NCBI RefSeq assembly: GCF_900607235.1
Contig: NZ_LR027849.1
Location: forward strand, 372,001-436,000
Direction: 5' to 3'
Length of the DNA: 64,000 bases
Source of the DNA: Olivibacter jilunii
GTDB lineage: Bacteria > Bacteroidota > Bacteroidia > Sphingobacteriales > Sphingobacteriaceae
Below the pieces are notes generated by a model, which was given only the letters and a program-made list of their open reading frames with translations, was not told the origin of the DNA and ran no database searches. Of the stretch, positions 32,980-41,562 are shown one piece after another. Made by a program: the position numbers and the translations under genes. Positions within the stretch are counted from its first letter, which is position 1. Every line of letters begins with the position of its first letter.

Positions 32980-33555
32980 ATGCCAAGGAACAAGGAATTC
33001 GATTACGATGAAAAGCTGGTAACAGCTAGAGATCTTTTCTGGAAGAAAGGTTATAATGCGACGACTATGAACGATCTGGTGGATACAATGCAAATTAACC
33101 GGAGTAGTTTATACTTGGCTTATGGTAACAAACACGACCTGTTTTTAAAATCCCTTACGAACTATATCCAAAACAAGGATAAACAATACAGCCAGGCAGC
33201 GAAGAACAGTGAAAAGCCGTTAGAGGCGATCCGTAACGTTATTTATTCTGTCATGGAATCTGCTTTGCGAGACACTAACTGCCTGTTCACCAACTCGGTA
33301 TTTGAGCTGGCAACAACGGATCAGGAGGTGAGCGAAATGTTGAAAAAGCAAACCCTGAAAGCGGTTGACCTTTTCGAGAAATTGTTGACGCAAGCAAAAG
33401 AAGACGGCTCCCTTTTATCAGCTAAAGAGCCGCGCGCATTGGCACACTTTTTAACATCGGGCCTTGTATCGATCTATAACACGCACATATTATTTGCGGA
33501 TGCCAAACTCACTAAACAAACAACAGAATTTTTGATCGGGTCGATCAACCAATAA
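32980..33555 (+). CDS. TetR/AcrR family regulator
   Basis: 191 residues. DNA-binding region: 'EKLVTARDLFWKKGYNATTM' and 'NDLVDTMQINRSSLYLAYGN' then 'KHDLFLKSL', typical TetR. The C-terminal ligand domain contains a Cys ('TNCLFTNSVFELATTD'). It is closely related to the TetR at 34881 across the whole N-terminal half. Its promoter-embedded palindrome recurs at 33573-33592, just before the aldo/keto reductase 147 nt downstream, so it likely represses both itself and the reductase. Confidence 0.92.
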   Translation: MPRNKEFDYDEKLVTARDLFWKKGYNATTMNDLVDTMQINRSSLYLAYGNKHDLFLKSLTNYIQNKDKQYSQAAKNSEKPLEAIRNVIYSVMESALRDTNCLFTNSVFELATTDQEVSEMLKKQTLKAVDLFEKLLTQAKEDGSLLSAKEPRALAHFLTSGLVSIYNTHILFADAKLTKQTTEFLIGSINQ

Positions 33556-33572
33556 TTTTTTTATCTTATTGT

Positions 33573-33592
33573 GGAACGATAGGTTTAATATA
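33573..33592 (+). promoter_or_regulatory. Second copy of the TetR-1 operator
   Basis: GGAACGATAGGTTTAATATA matches GAAACGATCGGTTTAATACA at 32948-32967 in 17 of 20 positions. It lies 110 nt upstream of the aldo/keto reductase start at 33703. Confidence 0.55.
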
Positions 33593-33681
33593 AAGGTATG
33601 TATATATGATAAAAATCAATCTTCGGTACACATGGTGGCGCTTGTATAGGAAAACTTATTGGACCACTTTCTCTAAAATAA

Positions 33682-34548
<867 letters not shown>

Positions 34549-34579
34549 TTAACAGATCAACAAATAATTGTAATGTCAA

Positions 34580-34607
34580 GATCCATGGCCTGCTCAGGCT
34601 ATGGATC
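34580..34607 (+). terminator. Terminator after the aldo/keto reductase
   Basis: GATCCATGGCCT (34580-34591) and AGGCTATGGATC (34596-34607) form a 12-bp stem with one G-T pair and a 4-nt loop, 32 nt after the stop codon. Confidence 0.5.
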
Positions 34608-34833
34608 CTATTTGATCAAGAAGTATTCTGAAGATTATAGCTAGGGTTCCTACGTAAATTCACATGGAACCGGTTGCACCTACATTTGGACGATTAGATT
34701 GGCCGACGACTCCGACCGTATAATTGGCGACTGTGCATTCGGAAAATATACTCGGGTTTCATGGGCTCATCTTTTTTCAAAGCCGATATCCTGTAGTAGA
34801 TATATAGATAAAAAAAAAATGCGCAAAAAGAAT

Positions 34834-34861
34834 TTATTTTTGAACGTTCATTCAAAAATAA
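34834..34861. promoter_or_regulatory. TetR-2 operator, copy 1 (promoter of the regulator)
   Basis: TTATTTTTGAA-N6-TTCAAAAATAA is a perfect 11-bp inverted repeat; the core TTGAAC..ATTCAA recurs at 35478 and 37100. A -7 element TACCTTTG (34866-34873) follows directly and ends seven nt before the TetR ATG. Confidence 0.72.
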
Positions 34862-34880
34862 TTCCTACCTTTGTATCATT

Positions 34881-35459
34881 ATGCCAAGAGTGATAGAATT
34901 TAACGAGCAAAAGATCATCTCCAAAGCGCTACAGGTATTTTGGAAGAAGGGCTATCACGCCACTTCGATGAAAGATTTGGTAGAAGCTACCGGGCTAAAT
35001 CCCGGAAGTATCTATAATACTTTTGGAAACAAGCATGACTTATTTTTGGCTTGTCTCAAGGATTATCTGAACCCCATTTATGCATACGATTTGAAGCAAA
35101 AGGAAACGCAGAAAAATCCGCTGGAATTACTTCGTGAATTTTATATGGAGGTTGCTACCAATTCCGTACTAAGCCAAGACTCCTGCCTTTCAGTTAAAAG
35201 CTCTTTCGAACTCGCGGCGACAGATGATGAAACGCATCAGTTATTGAAGAACAGCATGGATAAACTGTTCGAGATCTTCGAACAAATGGTCATCAATGCA
35301 CAAAAAGCCGGGTCTATCAGTGATAAGCAGGATACTTTCTTATTGGCCCAACTCATCGTAGCCACTTTGCCGGGCTTGGGGCAGAATTTCATTCTTTATA
35401 AGGATAAAAACCGCATAGCCAAAATCATTGATGATCTTTTGGATATGATAACACGATAA
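34881..35459 (+). CDS. TetR/AcrR family regulator
   Basis: 192 residues. HTH: 'EQKIISKALQVFWKKGYHAT' and 'SMKDLVEATGLNPGSIYNTF' then 'GNKHDLFLACL'. It aligns with the TetR at 32980 over the whole DNA-binding domain, so the two are paralogs that diverged in operator choice. The C-terminal domain also keeps a Cys ('QDSCLSVKSSFELAATDDE'). Its probable regulon is local: three copies of the TTGAAC-N4-ATTCAA palindrome lie before this gene, before the SDR at 35528, and before an oxidoreductase remnant at 37141. Confidence 0.92.
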   Translation: MPRVIEFNEQKIISKALQVFWKKGYHATSMKDLVEATGLNPGSIYNTFGNKHDLFLACLKDYLNPIYAYDLKQKETQKNPLELLREFYMEVATNSVLSQDSCLSVKSSFELAATDDETHQLLKNSMDKLFEIFEQMVINAQKAGSISDKQDTFLLAQLIVATLPGLGQNFILYKDKNRIAKIIDDLLDMITR

Positions 35460-35477
35460 ATTTTTTTTACCCTATTT

Positions 35478-35493
35478 TTGAACAATCATTCAA
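35478..35493. promoter_or_regulatory. TetR-2 operator, copy 2 (before the SDR gene)
   Basis: TTGAACAATCATTCAA shares the arms and the ATTCAA half with the copy upstream of the TetR gene. It lies 35 nt upstream of the SDR start at 35528. Confidence 0.65.
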
Positions 35494-35527
35494 GTATAAA
35501 TTATATTAACATTTAAATTTTAAGACA

Positions 35528-36310
35528 ATGTCAAATTCAGAGCGCACGAATTCAGTGCAAAAAACAGAAAAAAAAGTAGCGTTGATCACAGGAGCTAACC
35601 GAGGTATCGGCCAACAGGTAGCAAAAGAGTTGGCAGGCCACGGTTTCATTGTACTGGTCGGGTCTCGCAAATTAGAAAATTCAAAAAAGGCTGTATCGGA
35701 AATAGGTGAAAATGCATATCCGATCGCCATTGATGTAACCAATAAGGAATCCATTTTGAAGGCAGCCAATCAGGTAAATACAGAATTTGGCAGACTTGAC
35801 GTATTGGTCAACAACGCCGGGATCTCGCATGCAGGTTCATCAGAAAGGTCATTGGAAGAAATACTGGCCTCTGGCAAAGCCAGTGTAGCAGATATTGACG
35901 AGATGCGAGCCGTTTGGGAAACAAATGTTTTCGGCCTACTGGCTGTTACCCAGGCCTTTCTGCCATTGCTTCACAAGGCTCCTTCTGCCCGCATCGTTAA
36001 TCTGTCCAGTGGTATGGCATCTTTAAATCTTAATGCAGACCCGGAATATCCGTACCGTGGAGGCTTCAATGTTGTTTACGGTGCCGGCAAGACAGCCGTC
36101 AACGCAATTACCCTAGCCTTGTCCATTGAGTTGGAATCTAGCAATATCCGTGTAGAGGCCGCAAGTCCTGGTTTTGCAGCGACCGCCATGAATAATTTTG
36201 AGGGAACGGAAACCGTCGAAGAGGCTTCCCGCAATATTGTTCGTGCAGCTCTTGGAGAGAATGACCCTTCAGTACTGTTCTCTGCACCGGAAGGATCGTT
36301 TCCTTGGTAA
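35528..36310 (+). CDS. SDR family oxidoreductase
   Basis: 260 residues. Cofactor motif TGANRGIG in 'VALITGANRGIGQQVAKELA', 'VLVNNAGISHAG', catalytic Ser in 'RIVNLSSGMASLN', and a Tyr and Lys spaced as YGAGK in 'NVVYGAGKTAVNAITLALS', the YxxxK pair. The C-terminus 'NDPSVLFSAPEGSFPW' is short, as in the subfamily close to carbonyl reductases. It follows a TetR operator and is probably repressed by the TetR at 34881. The next gene begins 49 nt downstream and is likely cotranscribed. Confidence 0.9.
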   Translation: MSNSERTNSVQKTEKKVALITGANRGIGQQVAKELAGHGFIVLVGSRKLENSKKAVSEIGENAYPIAIDVTNKESILKAANQVNTEFGRLDVLVNNAGISHAGSSERSLEEILASGKASVADIDEMRAVWETNVFGLLAVTQAFLPLLHKAPSARIVNLSSGMASLNLNADPEYPYRGGFNVVYGAGKTAVNAITLALSIELESSNIRVEAASPGFAATAMNNFEGTETVEEASRNIVRAALGENDPSVLFSAPEGSFPW

Positions 36311-36359
36311 ATTATCCCGGTTTTGGACAAGCAATATTTTAGAACTAAAAAATTTCGAG

Positions 36360-36998
36360 ATGGAAAATGGAATATCAAACAAGGTGAATCCTCAAGAAAC
36401 TACTAAGACCATTGGAATAGTGGGAGCAGGACACATAGCGCAAGCTGTTGCAAGGCATGCAGCAAAAGCAGGCTATAAAGTAATCATCAGCAGTAGGAAA
36501 AAACCTGACGAATTGGCTGATTTGGCCTTCTCTTTAGGGAACGGAGTAACTGCAGGAACCCCAACTGAAGCAGCACAGGCAGACCTTGTACTGATCGCCG
36601 TTCATTTTGATCAGATACCGGATGCTGTAAAAGATATAGATTGGAAAGGACGTACCGTTATAGATACGAGCAATGCCATTGTTTTTCCAGAGTTTAAACC
36701 TAAAGATTTTGGCGGAAAAACATCCAGCAGGGTTAATACCAGTTTATTTCCCGGTGCTTCACTTGTGAAAGCATTCAATACATTACCGGCCGCAATTTTG
36801 GCTTCAGATCCTAATGTGGATAAAGGTAGACGTGTCATCTTTGTCTCAGGGGATGATGATGAGTCGAAAAAAAAGGTTCTAACCTTTGCAAAAAACTTGG
36901 GCTTTTATCCGATAGATTTAGGAGGTTTGGATGAAGGCGGTAGATTACAGGAATTCGGAGGCGCCCTTATCACTCATAACCTTATCAAATTGAAATAA
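36360..36998 (+). CDS. F420-type NADP oxidoreductase family protein
   Basis: 212 residues from the ATG at 36360; an earlier in-frame start would overlap the SDR gene. The Rossmann motif is 'TIGIVGAGHIAQAVARHAAK' followed by 'VIISSRKKPDELADLAFSLG'. The helix 'SLVKAFNTLPAAILASDP' is the signature of NADPH-dependent F420 reductase-like proteins (NADP_F420_BIND). Most bacteria with this family lack F420, and the real partner is unknown, with dinucleotide or quinone reduction proposed. Cotranscribed with the SDR gene under TetR control. Confidence 0.85.
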   Translation: MENGISNKVNPQETTKTIGIVGAGHIAQAVARHAAKAGYKVIISSRKKPDELADLAFSLGNGVTAGTPTEAAQADLVLIAVHFDQIPDAVKDIDWKGRTVIDTSNAIVFPEFKPKDFGGKTSSRVNTSLFPGASLVKAFNTLPAAILASDPNVDKGRRVIFVSGDDDESKKKVLTFAKNLGFYPIDLGGLDEGGRLQEFGGALITHNLIKLK

Positions 36999-37091
36999 AG
37001 ATAGTGAATGAGCTTTATAAAGCCCGTTGGGTTATGATATTAAAGAAAGTACCATTCTTGATGCCGTAATTACGAAGGAATAGTTTTTTTG

Positions 37092-37123
37092 CCCCGATCT
37101 TGAACGATTATTCAAGATTGGGG
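37092..37123. promoter_or_regulatory. TetR-2 operator, copy 3 (before an oxidoreductase remnant)
   Basis: CCCCGATCTTGAA-N6-TTCAAGATTGGGG is a 13-bp inverted repeat with one mismatch, containing the TetR-2 core TTGAACGATTATTCAA (37100-37115). It lies 18 nt upstream of the ATG at 37141. It could also act as a terminator, but the shared core favours an operator. Confidence 0.6.
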
Positions 37124-37140
37124 TTAAATAAAACGAAAAT

Positions 37141-37212
37141 ATGAAACGAATAAATGAGAACAGTACCTCAGGTGTAATCAAAATGTACAGCCAGGGAGGT
37201 CCGGAAGTATTG
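37141..37212 (+). pseudogene. N-terminal stub of an MDR oxidoreductase
   Basis: The first codons read 'MKRINENSTSGVIKMYSQGG' then 'PEVL', the classic start of a zinc-free MDR/alcohol-dehydrogenase protein. After about 24 codons the reading switches to unrelated sequence, an Rpn fragment from 37269. A TetR-2 operator precedes it, so the intact gene was once a third regulon member. Confidence 0.6.
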
Positions 37213-37268
37213 GTATTTCTTGTTTGCGTATTATCTTCGTCTAATATGGTGATCGTATCTCCATCGGC

Positions 37269-37492
37269 AACTCTTATGAGTTTACCTTTGATGATGTTCT
37301 GGCAAAAGACAATGGGACCGAGCTGACATATAAATTCAACTATTACAAATACTGAATCAGGACGAGCACTTTCTAAGAAACAATCTGAACCCTTTTGCAG
37401 TAGTGGTACTTACTTCGCTTATGGCCATCAAGCATAAAGACATAAGTGATGAAGAAATAAAAGGCATCAAGCATGATCTGTATGATGAATAG
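37269..37492 (+). pseudogene. Frameshifted Rpn-type nuclease fragment
   Basis: One frame reads 'NSYEFTFDDVLAKDNGTELT' and 'YKFNYYKY' to a stop at about 37350; a second frame picks up as 'QDEHFLRNNLNPFAVVVLTS' and 'LMAIKHKDISDEEIKGIKHD' to a TAG at 37490-37492. Together they match the middle of Rpn-type proteins ('NPFxxVVL' followed by a charged helix). It lies inside the MDR stub and apparently replaced the rest of that gene. Confidence 0.6.
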
Positions 37493-37581
37493 GCCGAATG
37501 GAGCTTACCATGCCAAAAATTTACATTACTGTATGTGAATGGAAATGAAATTTTTGACAAGGACGGTATGTTTTTACTAAA

Positions 37582-38022
37582 TTATCTTGTAAAAGTTCTG
37601 GGAATTAATTGCATTGAGAACCCCATATCCGAATTCGATAGTGGATTCCGTTTACTTATGCAAGTTGTAATACCATAACAGAATTTGCCCAGTTCACTCA
37701 TTTGTTCATGAACCTGCGATATAATAGCGGGGCGATAAAAATCAGATAAAATACAAAGGCTGCGAAAGAAGGCAACGTTTAGCCGATAAAATAGGGTATA
37801 GCCAACAATTTTTTTAGGATCGTAGTCCAAGCGAATCGTATAAAGGCCTTTACTAAGCCACAACAATCTTTGGGTAAATTCGATCGGGCTGTTTTCATTT
37901 AATTGAAGATCTTGTAAAAAATTACCAGTTACAATGCCTTCTCTAGAAATGCAAAATATCTCATTGCAATCCTTCATGCTCAACGTCTTCAAAAGTACAT
38001 TTGTTTTATTCGCTGTGTTCAT
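37582..38022 (-). CDS. Hypothetical protein
   Basis: 146 residues, not recognised. The middle has alternating strands and helices ('ENSPIEFTQRLLWLSKGLYT', 'YDPKKIVGYTLFYRLNVAFF', 'RPAIISQVHEQMSELGKFCY') reminiscent of small acyltransferase-like folds, but no GNAT motif can be defended. No signal peptide. It is the last minus-strand gene after DUF1003 (58-nt gap) and may belong to that operon. Confidence 0.5.
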   Translation of the reverse strand: MNTANKTNVLLKTLSMKDCNEIFCISREGIVTGNFLQDLQLNENSPIEFTQRLLWLSKGLYTIRLDYDPKKIVGYTLFYRLNVAFFRSLCILSDFYRPAIISQVHEQMSELGKFCYGITTCISKRNPLSNSDMGFSMQLIPRTFTR

Positions 38023-38080
38023 ATTATAACCATTTAATGTGAATTGTCTGTTGTATCGATCCCATATCTCACTTTACAAA

Positions 38081-38635
38081 TCAAAGCTTTGATGTATGAT
38101 CCGCTAACTTTGCACTTATATGTTTAAGTAAATCAAACTGTTGTTTTTGGGCTTCAAAGAGTGTTTTTAGTTCCCCTTCCAACAACAGATCCATTTTCTT
38201 GTGTAAACTGCGAATTTGCAGTTCGGCTTTCAGGTTTATCAGGTAATCATTCTCACTTCTTTTCCTGTCTTTCTCCTCCTGTCTATTTTGGCTCATCATA
38301 ATAATTGGGGCTTGTAAGGCCGCCACACATGAGAGGATTAGATTCATAAGAATATAAGGGTACGGGTCAAAGATATATAATGAGGAAGCAAGGGTATTAA
38401 TGAGTATCCAGCCGGTAAGCATTAAAATAAAGACAATAATAAACCACCAGCTGCCACCGAAGCGAGCCACTTTATCGGACAATTTCTGACCTCTGCTGAG
38501 GGTTTCCAGTGGTGGGTTCGATAAATTTTGAATGATGAGCTGCTCGTCAACGATTGTTTCCTTAACAATCTGATGTAATTTGGACAGTTGTTCGTTCTGA
38601 TGTTTTAATAATTGGTCAATATCTTGCGTGTCCAT
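38081..38635 (-). CDS. DUF1003 membrane protein
   Basis: 184 residues. The DUF1003 core is 'LSDKVARFGGSWWFIIVFIL' with two membrane helices ('WWFIIVFILMLTGWILINTL' and 'YPYILMNLILSCVAALQAPI') and the typical 'IIMMSQNRQEEKDRKRSEND' that follows. A coiled C-terminal tail 'LKAELQIRSLHKKMDLLLEG' points to the cytoplasm. The function is unknown. It starts seven nt after the deacetylase stop, so it is cotranscribed with the alcohol dehydrogenase and the deacetylase. Confidence 0.88.
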   Translation of the reverse strand: MDTQDIDQLLKHQNEQLSKLHQIVKETIVDEQLIIQNLSNPPLETLSRGQKLSDKVARFGGSWWFIIVFILMLTGWILINTLASSLYIFDPYPYILMNLILSCVAALQAPIIMMSQNRQEEKDRKRSENDYLINLKAELQIRSLHKKMDLLLEGELKTLFEAQKQQFDLLKHISAKLADHTSKL

Positions 38636-38642
38636 GGTCTGA

Positions 38643-39377
38643 TTATTTGTTAATTAAAGGATAGCTGTCTAGGTAGGCGAATCTTAATTTTTTCCTGTTC
38701 ATCTCTTCAATCAGTTTTTTTAATTCATTTACCATGATCGCCGAACAAAACATTTCGTCATGTAAGAGGAGTACTAAATGATCTTTGGTAAAAGTGTTGC
38801 GTCTCTTTAGTCTATGTTCAATTACTTCCATTAAACCTAGTGCATCTATGCTTGGCTCTTTCGTTATGCTGTCCTGCAGCCATGCTATATCCCAGCCGAT
38901 AATGGTATATCCGTTTGCTGCCAAATGATCGGCCGCTTCAATTCCGTTTGTTATGTCATTTTTACTTCGACCGTTTATTCGCCACATATTTCTGCCCGGC
39001 ATCCGGATAATGGAGGAAAAAGGATTAAGAAGCGAATCATTTTTCTGAAAGTCCTTTAGCACAGCCGCTGTATCTCGATAGTATTTTCGATAATGACCAT
39101 TTGCATGGCTGTAACTGTGATTAAAGATTTTGATATGGGGATTACTTTTATAACGAGCGTAATTTATACGTCCTTCCTTGCTGGATAAGTTTGCTCCTAC
39201 GGCAAATATATTGACGGCTATTCGTTCTACTCTAACTAAACTGTCGATGCATTTACTTTCAGGAAGTGGGCCATCGTCTAGCGTTAAGTAGATGGTTTGT
39301 TGTATCGCAATCGTTTTTGCGGTGAGCCCTATTATTAAAAACAGGGCGAGCAGCATGGTTTTCATAGGGCTTATCAT
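38643..39377 (-). CDS. Polysaccharide deacetylase family protein
   Basis: 244 residues with a signal peptide ('MLLALFLIIGLTAKTIAIQQ'). NodB-homology motifs: 'TIYLTLDDGPLPES' (catalytic Asp and metal Asp) and the metal His pair in 'KIFNHSYSHANGHYR', then 'SIIRMPGRNMWRINGR' and a late 'KDHLVLLLHDEMF' with the catalytic His. It removes N- or O-acetyl groups from a cell-wall or capsular polysaccharide in the periplasm. The start codon touches the stop of the alcohol dehydrogenase gene with no gap, a sign of translational coupling. A Met five codons further in (39365) is the alternative start. Confidence 0.85.
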   Translation of the reverse strand: MISPMKTMLLALFLIIGLTAKTIAIQQTIYLTLDDGPLPESKCIDSLVRVERIAVNIFAVGANLSSKEGRINYARYKSNPHIKIFNHSYSHANGHYRKYYRDTAAVLKDFQKNDSLLNPFSSIIRMPGRNMWRINGRSKNDITNGIEAADHLAANGYTIIGWDIAWLQDSITKEPSIDALGLMEVIEHRLKRRNTFTKDHLVLLLHDEMFCSAIMVNELKKLIEEMNRKKLRFAYLDSYPLINK

Positions 39378-40418
39378 TTATAAGGTAGGGCTTCCGATCT
39401 GAAGCACCACTCGACCTTCGATGCTACCTTTTCTCATATCGTCAAAGATCTGGTTGATATCTTCCAGTTTGCCGGCATGTACAGAAGCTTTTACTTTCCC
39501 TTCCACGGCAAAGCCAATCGCTTCTTGCATGTCTTTTCTAGTACCTACAATTGAGCCTCGTACTGTATACCGATTAAGAACGGTGTCAAAAATGGGCAGA
39601 TCAAAACTGCCCGGAGGAAGCCCATTCAAGGAGATTGTACCTTTTCGCCGTAATGCTTCAATTCCTTGTTTGAAGGCGATGGGCGAAACGGCAGTTACAA
39701 GAACACCGTGCATTCCTCCCGTTGCCCGTTTCAGAAAGGAACCTGGGTTTGTTTCTGTCGCATTGACGGTAATATCTGCGCCCAATGATTTTGCTAATGC
39801 CAACTTATCATCGGCAACATCAATAGCCGCTACATGTAAACCCATTGCCTTAGCGTATTGAACAGCAAGGTGACCAAGGCCTCCTATTCCGGAAATGGCT
39901 ACCCACTCACCGGGTTTGGTATCTGTCTCTTTTAAACCTTTGTATACTGTAACGCCTGCGCAGGTTATCGGTGCAATTTCTAGAAAATTAATATTTGGCG
40001 GGAAATGGGCTACATATCTTGCATCCGCCACTACATATTCTGCGTATCCGCCGTCTACGCTATACCCGCCGTTCTGTTGGCTTTCACAAAGTGTTTCCCA
40101 GCCGCTAATGCAGTACTCGCAATAACCACAGGCACTAAATAACCATGGAACGCCTACGATATCGCCTTCTTTGACATTTGATACCAGTGGGCCCAATGCG
40201 ACAACATAACCCACAGCTTCGTGTCCTGGAATTAGAGGCAATTTCGGTTTTACCGGCCAGTCACCTTCACAGGCGTGTAAATCGGTATGGCATACGCCAC
40301 AAGTAACAACCTTTACGAGAATTTGGTTTTCTTTGGGCTGCTTTACAGGAACTTGCTCAATTTGGAGTGGCTTGCCGAACTCATGTAGAACGGCCGCCTT
40401 CATTGTCTTTGGTATCAT
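39378..40418 (-). CDS. adhP: Zinc-dependent alcohol dehydrogenase, AdhP type
   Basis: About 346 residues from the ATG at 40418; a Met at 40403 and an upstream one at 40508 are alternatives. Catalytic zinc: '[20 protein letters not shown]' (Cys) and '[15 protein letters not shown]' (His, Glu). Structural zinc: '[20 protein letters not shown]' with 'TLCESQQ', four Cys. NAD site: '[20 protein letters not shown]'. It interconverts ethanol-like alcohols and aldehydes with NAD(H). First gene of the adhP, deacetylase, DUF1003 operon. The divergent promoter gap with the universal stress protein at 40639 holds an FNR-like box. Confidence 0.92.
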   Translation of the reverse strand: MIPKTMKAAVLHEFGKPLQIEQVPVKQPKENQILVKVVTCGVCHTDLHACEGDWPVKPKLPLIPGHEAVGYVVALGPLVSNVKEGDIVGVPWLFSACGYCEYCISGWETLCESQQNGGYSVDGGYAEYVVADARYVAHFPPNINFLEIAPITCAGVTVYKGLKETDTKPGEWVAISGIGGLGHLAVQYAKAMGLHVAAIDVADDKLALAKSLGADITVNATETNPGSFLKRATGGMHGVLVTAVSPIAFKQGIEALRRKGTISLNGLPPGSFDLPIFDTVLNRYTVRGSIVGTRKDMQEAIGFAVEGKVKASVHAGKLEDINQIFDDMRKGSIEGRVVLQIGSPTL

Positions 40419-40553
40419 AGTTTTGCTGTTTAATCTTGATATCAAAGGTACTCCGCTGTCTTCAACACGTGGATGATTTACCTCAACCTTACAAATGATT
40501 ATCGTCACATTGATAAAAGGGGCGTTTTGCTTGAAAAGAGAAGAAAGCTATTA

Positions 40554-40565
40554 TGATTAAAATCA
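40554..40565. promoter_or_regulatory. FNR-like box 1
   Basis: TGATTAAAATCA is an exact TGAT-N4-ATCA, extended to the palindrome TATGATTAAAATCATA (40552-40567). It lies between adhP (40418) and the universal stress protein (40639). A -7 element TAGCTTTG is at 40611-40618 on the plus strand. Confidence 0.65.
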
Positions 40566-40638
40566 TAGTCTATTATGTCGTTCATCATCCGGGATACCTG
40601 ACAACTTACATAGCTTTGCTTGAAATAAAATGATCATT

Positions 40639-41469
40639 ATGGAAACTTTATTAATCGCAACAGACTTCTCAAAAGCTGCCAATCACGCGGCTATTTATGC
40701 GGCACATTTAAGTAACCAGTTGGAAGCTAAACACCTAATATTATACCACTCTTATGAACTGCTTCCTACTACTGCTGATATCCCAGAGAGCATTGCACTG
40801 TCTGATGGCCGACTGCATGAACGTAGTTTGGATCTGCTCGACGAATTAAAACGCGAATTTATACAGACCTTGGATCCGCATACGAAAATTACCCTAGTAG
40901 CGAACTCGCTAAACATGGAACAGGGAATCAATAACCTAGCAGTAGAACACGGCGTCAATTTGGTTGTGATTGGGTTGTCTGGTAAAAATACCTGGGAGAA
41001 ACTGCTGGTGGGTAGCAGTACAAAGTCCCTATTAAAAAATTGCCACTTACCTTTATTAGTCGTACCGGTCAACGCTGCCTTTCAACCAATTGATAAAATT
41101 GTTCTCGGTTGTGATCTGGAAGACGTCGCTGAGACCATACCGATTGAAAAACTTAAGTATCTAATAGGGAAGTTGAACGCCCAGCTGCTGGTAGTGCATG
41201 TAGACCATAAAGAGGAAGAGCATTTTGATGCCGATATGATCCGCGAACAATATGACTTTTATGATTTGTTCGAAGATTTTAATGCATCTATTCATTATAT
41301 AGATAATAGAAATATTGATAAAGGAATTCTTAGCTATACTGAAAATCATCAAGCGCAGATGATTATCGTAATAGCGAAGAAACATTCGTTTATAGAAAGA
41401 ATTACCAAGGAAAGTATTTCTAAGAAATTAGCTGCAAAAACGCGGGTTCCCCTGCTGATTATCCGTTAA
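40639..41469 (+). CDS. Universal stress protein, two-domain (UspA family)
   Basis: 276 residues; the ATG at 40639 was chosen because the paralog at 53879 starts the same way ('METxLxATDFS'). Two Usp domains: residues ~1-145 and ~150-276. Domain 1 has the full ATP-binding motif G-2X-G-9X-G-S in 'GLSGKNTWEKLLVGSST'. The second domain ends 'KLAAKTRVPLLIIR'. Usp proteins bind nucleotides and help cells survive starvation, low oxygen and other stress in the cytoplasm. A P-type ATPase gene follows by 93 nt. Close paralogs: 53879 and 58357. Confidence 0.93.
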   Translation: METLLIATDFSKAANHAAIYAAHLSNQLEAKHLILYHSYELLPTTADIPESIALSDGRLHERSLDLLDELKREFIQTLDPHTKITLVANSLNMEQGINNLAVEHGVNLVVIGLSGKNTWEKLLVGSSTKSLLKNCHLPLLVVPVNAAFQPIDKIVLGCDLEDVAETIPIEKLKYLIGKLNAQLLVVHVDHKEEEHFDADMIREQYDFYDLFEDFNASIHYIDNRNIDKGILSYTENHQAQMIIVIAKKHSFIERITKESISKKLAAKTRVPLLIIR

Positions 41470-41562
41470 TGAACTTATCGAGTCTATATTTGTTTTTTGT
41501 AAGATTGATCGTTACTACCGGAGTGATGGTTGAAAACACAGACTCGATTCAATAGTTAATTT

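Noticed and set aside
34640-34850. A possible decayed GNAT fragment ('WTIRLADDSDRIIGDCAFG')
   Set aside because: Only about 20 residues look like the acetyltransferase strand pair and no other motif follows; too little to call.
37582-38022. GNAT call for the hypothetical protein at 37582
   Set aside because: Strand/helix pattern is vaguely similar but no acetyl-CoA loop motif is present.
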